Source of the DNA: an uncultured Treponema sp.
GTDB lineage: Bacteria; Spirochaetota; Spirochaetia; Treponematales; Treponemataceae
DNA: 17,306 bases
Assembly: GCA_945833725.1 (NCBI GenBank)
Contig: CAMAFU010000015.1
Location: forward strand, 1 to 17,306
Reading direction: 5' to 3'
Positions 7,791 through 14,076 of the stretch are shown piece by piece. How positions within the stretch are numbered: the first letter of the stretch is position 1; every line of letters starts with the position of its first letter. The notes beneath the pieces were generated by a model. That model was given only the letters and a program-made list of their open reading frames with translations, ran no database searches and was not told the origin of the DNA. Position numbers and translations under genes: made by a program.

Positions 7791-8849
7791 TTATTTCCAT
7801 AATTCTATGTCGAAAGTCGATTCAATTTTATTTTCGATGTCGTCGTTTAATGAGGCAAAAAAATCTATTCCTGTTGATTTTTCTGCTTCGTCAATAGAAA
7901 CAGTATAGTCAAAAAAAGAACCGTCCAGTTTTTTGTTTGGAAAAATAAATGCAATTCCTGTAAGGCTTTTTGAATCATCTTTGGAAGCTCTGTCTTCTTC
8001 GTCGGCGTAAAGGGGTGCCAGTAGAACCTTGTAATAATATTTTGGTATGGCAACCTTGTTTTTACCGATTGTTTCGTAAGATTCTGCCGGCTCATCAAGA
8101 ACAGGGCCGGAAACAACAAAAATCCGTCCGAATTTTTTTGTCCATTCCCTGACTTCTGCTTCCAGATCTTTCCAGATGCCTCTGTTAAATCCGCCTGCCT
8201 GTGGACTCATATTGCTCATGTAAAATGTTTCGCTCATGGCTTCCTGACTGAACGAAAAATCGGCTGCCGGTGAAAGATGCCCTCTGTCGTAGCCGGAACC
8301 TTTGTAGTCGGCCAGTGTGGCAGACCCGGTGGAAATTTGAGGATCTGGCCTAAAATCGTCTGAGCGTCCGGCATTTTTTACAAGCTGGCTGTCGTCCAGC
8401 ATATAGGCACTCCATTCTGCCTGTTCATAACTTTCCCGGTAACAGATGGAATAGTGCTGATAATCCCTAAGTTCATGGTCTGCTGCGTGGTTTTGTGCCG
8501 GGCATACAGGTTTTGCAAGAATGTTGGAAAGAAGTATAAGACCGTTTTCGGAAACAGTTTCACTTTCTGTAACGGCTGCTGCGGATGTTGACTCTTGTGG
8601 AGTTGTGGTTTGTTGGGTTTGGGAAGTTGTTGTTTGTTCTGTACTTTCCGGGTTAAGTATGGAATCTGTAAAGGTAACTGCTGTTTGTACTGTTGAATCC
8701 ACTTTTGCCTGAAATGCCGGATTCGTTCTGTAAAAAAATAAAAAAACTGCCAGTACAATAAACAGTATGAAAAATATTATTCTTTTTGCCTGTTTTTTTG
8801 ATTTTTTTGTTTTTCTTTTTTTTGTACCGGTTCTTTTTGTTGAAGCCAT
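7791..8849 (-). CDS. Membrane-anchored DNA/RNA non-specific endonuclease
   Basis: 352 residues. The N-terminus is strongly basic (K/R-rich, residues 5-23), followed by one transmembrane helix (about 24-40) and a Thr/Ser/Gln/Glu-rich linker (about 65-105). The C-terminal part is a beta-beta-alpha-metal nuclease of the NUC1/EndA/NucA family: DRGHLSP with catalytic H191, then FYMSNMSPQ, FNRGIW with the metal-binding N222, and the LEAEVREW helix. Family enzymes cut DNA and RNA without sequence preference, using Mg2+. The positive-inside rule places the nuclease outside the cytoplasmic membrane, suggesting a role in nucleic-acid scavenging or defence against incoming DNA (inference). The ATG at 8849 is preceded by GGAGG at about 6 bases; an in-frame TTG four codons earlier overlaps that ribosome site and is rejected. 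Two cysteines (116 and 136) could form a disulfide. Divergent from asnA. Confidence 0.88.
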   Translation of the reverse strand: MASTKRTGTKKRKTKKSKKQAKRIIFFILFIVLAVFLFFYRTNPAFQAKVDSTVQTAVTFTDSILNPESTEQTTTSQTQQTTTPQESTSAAAVTESETVSENGLILLSNILAKPVCPAQNHAADHELRDYQHYSICYRESYEQAEWSAYMLDDSQLVKNAGRSDDFRPDPQISTGSATLADYKGSGYDRGHLSPAADFSFSQEAMSETFYMSNMSPQAGGFNRGIWKDLEAEVREWTKKFGRIFVVSGPVLDEPAESYETIGKNKVAIPKYYYKVLLAPLYADEEDRASKDDSKSLTGIAFIFPNKKLDGSFFDYTVSIDEAEKSTGIDFFASLNDDIENKIESTFDIELWK

Positions 8850-8885
8850 TGTATCCTCCAAAGTGTAGAAAAAATTACGGGTTTT

Positions 8886-8960
8886 AGGGCAGAGCCCTAG
8901 GAGAGAGGGTAGCGGCCAACTTTAGTGGACGCGCAGGGAGAGACTTCTCCCTCCTTTTTT
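8886..8960. repeat. Three stacked hairpins between the endonuclease gene and asnA
   Basis: Hairpin 1: AGGGC-aga-GCCCT (8886-8898). Hairpin 2: GCGgCCA with TGGaCGC (8912-8918 and 8926-8932, one mismatch, 7-base loop). Hairpin 3: AGGGAGA-gact-TCTCCCT (8935-8952), followed on the plus strand by CC and six T (8955-8960), like an intrinsic terminator. No plus-strand gene precedes it. Alternative long-range pairing, AGGAGAGAG (8899-8907) with CTCCCTCCT (8947-8955), has one A-C mismatch on the plus strand but a G-U pair on the minus strand, so a minus-strand RNA (endonuclease leader) could also fold. It may be an intergenic repeat, a leader element or a small RNA. Confidence 0.5.
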
Positions 8961-8976
8961 CATTTTATACTGATAA

Positions 8977-9006
8977 TTGATTTTCTTCTATCGAAAACGG
9001 TAAAAT
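8977..9006 (+). promoter_or_regulatory. Candidate promoter for asnA
   Basis: TTGATT (8977-8982) and TAAAAT (9001-9006) are separated by 18 bases. The predicted transcript start is close to the ribosome site GAGGAAGG at 9013-9020, so the leader would be very short. It lies downstream of the hairpin cluster at 8886-8960, so the hairpins would not be in this transcript. Confidence 0.4.
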
Positions 9007-9026
9007 AAGGGTGAGGAAGGTATATT

Positions 9027-10064
9027 ATGTCAAAAGTTCAGTTTCCCAAAGGCTATAAGTCTTTAATGGGTTCTAAAGAAACGGAACATGCCATTGTTAT
9101 GGTAAAGGATTTTTTTCAGGGACAGCTGTCGTCGGCTCTTAATCTTACAAGGGTTACGGCTCCTCTTTTTCTTGAAAGCGGCAGGGGGCTTAATGATGAT
9201 TTAAATGGTGTGGAAAGGGCTGTAAGGTTTCCTGTAAAAGACCTGAACGATGCTCCTGCAGAAATTGTCCACTCCCTTGCAAAATGGAAAAGGGTAAAGG
9301 TTTCGGAAATGAATCTTGCTCCGGGTTTTGGCATTTATACCGACATGAATGCTATAAGGGCCGATGAAGAACTGGATAACATTCATTCCCTTTATGTTGA
9401 TCAGTGGGACTGGTGTGCCTGTATTGACGAAAAAAACAGAAATATTGCCTTTTTGAAGGAAACTGTTAAAAAAATTTACGCCTGCCTTAAGCATACGGAA
9501 TTTTACATTTACGACAGGTACGATTCAATAAAACCTGTTTTGCCGGAAAATGTTACCTTTGTTTATGCAGATGAACTTCAAAAAAAATATCCCGATAAAA
9601 CTCCGAAAGAGCGGGAAAATATTGCTGCAAAGGAATTCGGAGCCGTTTTTATTATAGGTATAGGCGGTAAACTTTCCGACGGTTCCATTCATGACGGCCG
9701 AGCTCCAGACTATGATGACTGGATTTCCCTTAATGAAGAAGGCTTTAGAGGGCTTAACGGAGATCTTCTTGTATGGAATCCTGTTCTTGAAAGTGCTTTT
9801 GAACTTTCTTCCATGGGCATTCGCGTAAGTCCTGAAAGTTTAAATCTTCAGCTGGAAGAAAGGGGCTGCCCGGAAAGAAAAAATCTTGAATTTCACAAAA
9901 AACTTTTAAATGGGGAGCTTTCCCTTACTATGGGAGGAGGAATCGGTCAAAGCCGCCTTTGCATGTTCCTTCTTAGAAAAGCTCATATTGGGGAAATTCA
10001 GGTTTCCATCTGGCCTGAAAAAATGCGCCGGGACTGTATGGAACACGGCATATTCCTTTTATAG
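9027..10064 (+). CDS. asnA: Aspartate-ammonia ligase (asparagine synthetase A)
   Basis: 345 residues, near the usual 330. Makes asparagine from aspartate and ammonia with ATP going to AMP and pyrophosphate, in the cytoplasm. The fold is that of class II aminoacyl-tRNA synthetases, related to AspRS. Diagnostic stretches: N-terminal VKDFFQGQLSSALNLTRVTAPLF, then SGRGLNDDLNGVERAVRF, VDQWDWCACI (the region that reads aspartate), GRAPDYDDW, GDLLVWNPVLESAFELSSMGIRV, and the C-terminal synthetase motif 3, GGGIGQSR (303-310). The start has the strong ribosome site GAGGAAGG 6 bases away. The next gene begins 18 bp after its stop, so it probably heads the plus-strand gene run that leads into grpE-dnaK-dnaJ. 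All expected family motifs look intact. Confidence 0.95.
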   Translation: MSKVQFPKGYKSLMGSKETEHAIVMVKDFFQGQLSSALNLTRVTAPLFLESGRGLNDDLNGVERAVRFPVKDLNDAPAEIVHSLAKWKRVKVSEMNLAPGFGIYTDMNAIRADEELDNIHSLYVDQWDWCACIDEKNRNIAFLKETVKKIYACLKHTEFYIYDRYDSIKPVLPENVTFVYADELQKKYPDKTPKERENIAAKEFGAVFIIGIGGKLSDGSIHDGRAPDYDDWISLNEEGFRGLNGDLLVWNPVLESAFELSSMGIRVSPESLNLQLEERGCPERKNLEFHKKLLNGELSLTMGGGIGQSRLCMFLLRKAHIGEIQVSIWPEKMRRDCMEHGIFLL

Positions 10065-10082
10065 TTCTGCTGTAATTTTGTC

Positions 10083-11081
10083 ATGAATAAAAATAACACT
10101 GAGTTTTTTTTTAAGGGAGAGGAACTGAAAACATGTCTTTCTTCCCTTAAAGAAAAAGGTATAACGGAATTTACGCTTCAGGATGAAAGTGTCCTTAAAA
10201 ACAAAGAAAAACTTTTAAGGTTTTTAAATTCCTTTCAAAAAAAAGCCCCGGATATTCTGCTTGTCCTTCCTGTTCAGGCGGAAATTCTTGATATGGAAGT
10301 GTGCAAAGCTTGTTCCCGTCTTTTTTGTACTCTGGAGATTGACTTTAACGGCGAATTTAGAGGAGATTCCTATCTTTTTGACAGAAAATTTTTTAGCAGA
10401 CGGGCAAAAATGCTTAACACAATGGGGCTTGTTTTTGGATTTGAAATGAAATTTGCCCTTGGGTGCGGAGATGGAATAAAGCTTTTTTTTAATCGTCTTG
10501 ATTTTGCCGTTTCCCTTTATCCAAACCATATTGATTTTCCGCAGCTGGAAGCAGAAGGGATCCTAGCAAAACCTGTAAACAGCCGTACATATTCTTCTCA
10601 GGATATAAAGCGTTCCAGAGAAGTTGCTTTGGCATGCAGTATTTTTTACAGTTATGGGCGCAGTGTTACTTGGTTTTTGTCTGTTTTGGCCCCATTAAAA
10701 ATTTCGCCCTCTGTATTTTTTGAGGATTTTTTTCAGTGGCAGAAGTATAATCACTGGAATATATGGGAAAATTATTTTGAACTTAGGGAAAATCACAGAC
10801 AGCTGGAATTGATGCAACTGGATTTTTTAAAATTCAAATACGAAGAAAAAAATAAAGGACAGCTTTTTCCTGTGGTAAAAAATATTGTTCAGCTTAACGG
10901 AGCTCTCAGCCGCTGTTATGCAGAAGGTGAAGAAAGCGAAGTTGAAATGTCTTACAATCCGGAAGAAATACTCAGTTGTTCAAGCCTTAACATTCAGTCT
11001 TTTTTTGAAAATTCTTTTATGGAAATAAGCCGGATAAAGGTTTTTTGCGGAAAAGACGGTCCTGAATACAGGTATTGCTGA
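10083..11081 (+). CDS. Unassigned protein, radical-SAM-like barrel without the cluster motif
   Basis: 332 residues, not confidently recognised. The order of elements resembles the later part of a radical SAM barrel: a helix then ITEFTLQDESVLKNKEKLLRFL (strand plus helix after the D-E pair), DILLVLPVQAEILDMEVCKACSRLFCTLEIDF, a YLFDRKFFSRRAKMLNTMGLVFGFEMKF helix-strand unit, LDFAVSLYPNHIDFP (like the LxVLPGT strand), and SRTYSSQDIKRSREVALACSIFY (the usual C-terminal helix). The CxxxCxxC motif for a 4Fe-4S cluster is absent. There are ten cysteines (18, 74, 77, 82, 128, 185, 278, 299, 322, 332), including a CxxC at 74-77. No signal peptide or membrane helix is seen. The start lacks a clear Shine-Dalgarno sequence; it begins 18 bp after asnA, so coupling is possible. 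It occupies the place where hrcA often precedes grpE, but it shows no HrcA or DNA-binding features. Confidence 0.55.
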   Translation: MNKNNTEFFFKGEELKTCLSSLKEKGITEFTLQDESVLKNKEKLLRFLNSFQKKAPDILLVLPVQAEILDMEVCKACSRLFCTLEIDFNGEFRGDSYLFDRKFFSRRAKMLNTMGLVFGFEMKFALGCGDGIKLFFNRLDFAVSLYPNHIDFPQLEAEGILAKPVNSRTYSSQDIKRSREVALACSIFYSYGRSVTWFLSVLAPLKISPSVFFEDFFQWQKYNHWNIWENYFELRENHRQLELMQLDFLKFKYEEKNKGQLFPVVKNIVQLNGALSRCYAEGEESEVEMSYNPEEILSCSSLNIQSFFENSFMEISRIKVFCGKDGPEYRYC

Positions 11082-11109
11082 AAATCAGAAGGATTTTATG
11101 TTTTTTTTT
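11081..11109 (+). terminator. Weak terminator-like hairpin after the radical-SAM-like gene
   Basis: AAAATC (11081-11086) pairs with GATTTT (11092-11097) around a 5-base loop, overlapping the stop codon, and nine T follow at 11101-11109. The stem has only one G-C pair, so termination would be partial at best. Confidence 0.3.
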
Positions 11110-11118
11110 GATTTTTTA

Positions 11119-11148
11119 TTGACGATTTTATGAGGAAATTAGTAATTT
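11119..11148 (+). promoter_or_regulatory. Possible promoter before grpE
   Basis: TTGACG (11119-11124) and TAATTT (11143-11148) are 18 bases apart. The predicted start of transcription would fall almost on the grpE ATG (11155), leaving out the GAGGAAA at 11132-11138. So either this is not the promoter, or grpE is nearly leaderless from it and uses read-through RNA otherwise. No CIRCE element is present in this gap. Confidence 0.25.
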
Positions 11149-11154
11149 TATAGT

Positions 11155-11805
11155 ATGGAAAACGAAAAAACAGTTGATAATGAAACTCCTGAATCAAAAG
11201 CAGGTCAGACATCAGAAGAACAGAAAAAAGACGGGGATGCAGCTGCAGAAACCGGTACTTCAGAAACAGACGGTGGAAAAGCTTCTAAGGCTGATGAATC
11301 TGTAAAAGAGGAATCTTCCGGACAGACTGAGTTAAAGACTTCGGAAGAAAAAATTGCAGAACTTGAGCGGCAGATTGAAGATTTAAAAAAAGAGGCTCTT
11401 TACAAGGCTGCAGAAAACGATAACTGGCGCAAAAGAATGATGCAGCAGAAAGATGAAGCTGTTGCCTATGCAAATGCAAATCTTTTGTCCGATCTTTTGG
11501 ACAGCCTTGATAATTTTGACAGAACTTTGGAAGCTGCCAAAGGTGTTAAGGAAGCTGAGTCCATTGTAGACGGCATAAAGATGATTAACAAATCTCTTGT
11601 CAGCATGCTGGAAAATAAATATGAGCTTGTAGGTTACGGAAAAGAAGGAGACAACTTTGATCCAGACCTGCACGAAGCCATCGGTATGCAGGAAGGTGAT
11701 GTTGAAGAGGAAAAACTGGCTGCAGTTTACCTTAAAGGGTATAAACTTAAAGACAGAGTTATCCGTCATGCAAAAGTAATGGTTGTAAAACCGAAAGAAA
11801 AATAA
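11155..11805 (+). CDS. grpE: GrpE, nucleotide exchange factor of DnaK
   Basis: 216 residues. Releases ADP from DnaK so that the chaperone can let go of its substrate. The N-terminal 60 residues are low-complexity and acidic (rich in E, K, T, S, G), longer than in E. coli GrpE. Next comes a long coiled-coil helix (about 60-115, with EEKIAELERQIEDLKKE and the conserved DNWRKRMMQQKDEA), then the four-helix region (ANLLSDLLDSLDNFDRTLEAA) and the C-terminal beta-domain (NFDPDLHEAIGMQEGDVEEEKLAAVYLKGYKLKDRVIRHAKVMVV). The ATG at 11155 is the only good in-frame start; the best ribosome site, GAGGAAA (11132-11138), is unusually far, about 16 bases. Followed by dnaK after 131 bp that contain two terminator-like hairpins. 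Confidence 0.95.
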   Translation: MENEKTVDNETPESKAGQTSEEQKKDGDAAAETGTSETDGGKASKADESVKEESSGQTELKTSEEKIAELERQIEDLKKEALYKAAENDNWRKRMMQQKDEAVAYANANLLSDLLDSLDNFDRTLEAAKGVKEAESIVDGIKMINKSLVSMLENKYELVGYGKEGDNFDPDLHEAIGMQEGDVEEEKLAAVYLKGYKLKDRVIRHAKVMVVKPKEK

Positions 11806-11832
11806 AATTTAAAACTGCTGTTTTTAGGGGCA

Positions 11833-11873
11833 CCTTAAAGTTTTTGAAAATACATTAAGGGAGCTACTTTTTT
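11833..11873 (+). terminator. Terminator-like hairpin 1 between grpE and dnaK
   Basis: CCTTAA (11833-11838) pairs with TTAAGG (11855-11860) around a 16-base loop. A GC pair can be added beyond a small internal loop. Six T follow at 11868-11873. A moderate intrinsic terminator or attenuator downstream of grpE. Confidence 0.45.
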
Positions 11874-11877
11874 ATAT

Positions 11878-11908
11878 AACCGGAATCAGTTTTTGCTTTC
11901 CGGTTTTT
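11878..11908 (+). terminator. Terminator-like hairpin 2 between grpE and dnaK
   Basis: AACCGGAA (11878-11885) and TTCCGGTT (11898-11905) form a perfect 8-bp stem with a 12-base loop, followed directly by TTT, which with the end of the stem gives a run of five T. It ends only 28 bases before the dnaK ATG, so it may also act as a leader hairpin that protects or attenuates dnaK mRNA. Confidence 0.55.
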
Positions 11909-11936
11909 ACACAAAATTTTATTGGGGGTAAATAAA

Positions 11937-13892
11937 ATGGGAAAGATTATTGGTATTGATCTTGGAACGACAAACTCATGTGTTGCCGTTATGGAAAACG
12001 GAACGCCTGTTGTCATTCAGAACTCAGAAGGTGGAAGAACAACTCCTTCTATCGTAGGTTTTACGGCAAAAGGAGAAAGAATTGTTGGTGCTCCTGCCAA
12101 AAACCAGATGGTTACTAATCCTAAAAATACAGTTTATTCTGTAAAGCGTCTTATTGGACACAGATACAGCGAACTTTCAGGGGAAGCAACAAAACTTCCT
12201 TACACAATTAAAGATAACGGTCAGGATGTTCGCATTGAAGTTACAGAAAACGGAGCTCAGAAACAGTTTTCTCCACAGGAAATTTCTGCTTTCATTCTTC
12301 AGAAAATGAAAAAGACTGCGGAAGATTATCTTGGTCAGGAAGTTACAGAAGCTGTAATTACGGTTCCTGCTTATTTTAACGATGCCCAGAGACAGGCTAC
12401 AAAAGATGCAGGAAAAATTGCTGGTCTTGATGTAAAGCGCATTATTAACGAACCTACAGCCGCTTCTTTGGCATTTGGTTTTGATAAAGATCAGAAAACA
12501 GAAAAAACAATTGCCGTTTACGACCTTGGTGGCGGTACTTTTGATATTTCCATTCTCGAACTTGGTGACGGTGTTTTTGAAGTAAAAGCTACAAACGGCG
12601 ATACTCACCTTGGTGGCGATGATTGGGACAGGGCTATTGTAAACTGGCTTATTGACAGTTTTAAAGCTGATACAGGAATCGATCTTTCCAACGATCCTAT
12701 GGCATTGCAGCGTCTTAGGGATGAAGCAGAAAAAGCAAAAATTGCCCTTTCAAACCAGACAACTGTAGACATTAACCTTCCGTTTATTACAGCCGATGCA
12801 ACAGGTCCAAAACACCTCCAGAAATCTTTAACTCGTGCTCAGTTTGAACAGATGACAGACAATCTTTTTGAACGCACAAAGGAACCTTGCCGAAAGGCTA
12901 TGGCAGATGCCGGCATTACAGCAGACAAAATTGACGAAGTTCTTCTTGTAGGCGGTTCTTCCCGTATGCCAAAAGTTCAGGAAATCGTTAAGCAGATTTT
13001 CGGAAAAGAAGGTTCTAAAGGTGTAAATCCGGATGAAGCTGTTGCTGTGGGTGCTGCAATTCAGGGTGGTGTACTTGCAGGAGATGTAAAGGATGTTCTT
13101 CTTCTTGATGTAACTCCTCTTTCTCTTGGTATTGAAACTATGGGCGGAGTAATGACAAAACTTATCCCAAGAAATACAACAATCCCTACAAAAAAGAGTC
13201 AGGTATTTTCTACTGCTGCAGACGGTCAGACTGCTGTTACAATTCATGTTCTTCAGGGTGAGCGGGAAATGGCTGCACAGAACAGAACCCTCGGTAATTT
13301 TGATTTAGTTGGAATTCCTGCAGCTCCACGGGGCGTTCCTCAAATCGAAGTAACTTTCGATATTGATGCCAACGGTATTGTTCATGTTTCTGCAAAAGAT
13401 CTGGGAACTGGTAAAGAACAGCATATTCAGATTACATCTTCTTCTGGTCTTTCTGAAGATGAAATCAACCGCATGGTAAAAGATGCAGAAGCCAATGCAG
13501 AAGCCGACAAAAAACAGCGTGAAGCCATTGATGTTCGTAACGAAGCCGACAGCCTTATTTATGCTACTGAAAAGAGCGTAAAAGAATTAGGCGACAAAGT
13601 AAAAGATTCCGATAAAAAAGCTATTGAAGATGCTGTTGCCGAACTTAAAAAGGCTCTTGAAGGTCAGAATGTTGAAGACATTAAGGCAAAGACAGAAAAC
13701 TTAAAGCAGGCTTCTTACAAAATTGCCGAAGAAGTTTACAAACAGCAGAATGCTCAGGCTGCGGGAAATGCTCAGGCTAATCCTGGAGATGCTTCTCAGG
13801 CTCAGGGAAACGAAAGTTCTTCAAATGATGCAAACAGCACCTTTAACAAAGGTTCTGCAGACGATGTGGATTTTGAAGTGCACGACAATTAG
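11937..13892 (+). CDS. dnaK: DnaK, Hsp70 chaperone
   Basis: 651 residues, normal for DnaK. Binds exposed hydrophobic segments of client proteins under ATP control, with DnaJ and GrpE, and hands aggregates to ClpB. The ATPase domain (1 to about 385) shows GIDLGTTNS (6-14), VITVPAYFNDAQRQAT, RIINEPTAA, VYDLGGGTFDIS (T201 being the E. coli T199 equivalent), GDTHLGGDDWD and LLVGGSSRMPKVQ. The linker VLLLDVTPLSLGIET leads to the substrate-binding beta-sandwich and the helical lid. The tail after residue 605 is rich in Q, A, N, G and S and ends DDVDFEVHDN. The ATG at 11937 was chosen over a TTG at 11922 because GGGGGT (11924-11929) is the ribosome site and translation then begins MGKIIGIDLG, as in other DnaKs. 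Hairpins precede and follow the gene, suggesting a largely separate mRNA. Confidence 0.98.
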   Translation: MGKIIGIDLGTTNSCVAVMENGTPVVIQNSEGGRTTPSIVGFTAKGERIVGAPAKNQMVTNPKNTVYSVKRLIGHRYSELSGEATKLPYTIKDNGQDVRIEVTENGAQKQFSPQEISAFILQKMKKTAEDYLGQEVTEAVITVPAYFNDAQRQATKDAGKIAGLDVKRIINEPTAASLAFGFDKDQKTEKTIAVYDLGGGTFDISILELGDGVFEVKATNGDTHLGGDDWDRAIVNWLIDSFKADTGIDLSNDPMALQRLRDEAEKAKIALSNQTTVDINLPFITADATGPKHLQKSLTRAQFEQMTDNLFERTKEPCRKAMADAGITADKIDEVLLVGGSSRMPKVQEIVKQIFGKEGSKGVNPDEAVAVGAAIQGGVLAGDVKDVLLLDVTPLSLGIETMGGVMTKLIPRNTTIPTKKSQVFSTAADGQTAVTIHVLQGEREMAAQNRTLGNFDLVGIPAAPRGVPQIEVTFDIDANGIVHVSAKDLGTGKEQHIQITSSSGLSEDEINRMVKDAEANAEADKKQREAIDVRNEADSLIYATEKSVKELGDKVKDSDKKAIEDAVAELKKALEGQNVEDIKAKTENLKQASYKIAEEVYKQQNAQAAGNAQANPGDASQAQGNESSSNDANSTFNKGSADDVDFEVHDN

Positions 13893-13903
13893 TTTTATTT
13901 TAT

Positions 13904-13959
13904 GCAGCAGTTTTTATACGGTTTTTATTAAGTGCCGGTTTTAAAACTGCTGTATTTTC
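13904..13959 (+). terminator. Terminator-like hairpin after dnaK
   Basis: CAGCAGTTTTTA (13905-13916) pairs with TAAAACTGCTG (13942-13952) with one bulged T, loop about 25 bases, followed by a T-rich stretch (TATTTTCTT). The long loop makes it less certain than a compact terminator. Its right arm shares the 14-mer TTTAAAACTGCTGT with 11808-11821, just after grpE. Confidence 0.45.
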
Positions 13960-13973
13960 TTACACCCGACATG

Positions 13974-14006
13974 CCTCGAGCGATTGCATCGAGGTTTGTT
14001 GGTTTT
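13974..14006 (+). repeat. Palindromic hairpin between dnaK and dnaJ
   Basis: CCTCGA (13974-13979) and TCGAGG (13989-13994) form a perfect 6-bp stem around GCGATTGCA, extendable by one G-U pair, followed by an interrupted T-rich stretch (13995-14006). It could be a second weak terminator after dnaK or a dispersed intergenic palindrome. It stands out as GC-rich in an otherwise AT-rich 184-bp gap. Confidence 0.45.
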
Positions 14007-14076
14007 AAATGACATTAATATTTTATTTTTTTTAACAGTTTTTGATTTTAAAATCTGTTAAATAAAAGGCGTAATT

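Noticed and set aside
10133..10135. ATG after a good GGGAGAGGAA ribosome-like site inside the radical-SAM-like gene
   Set aside because: It is out of frame with the long open frame and leads to no product of note.
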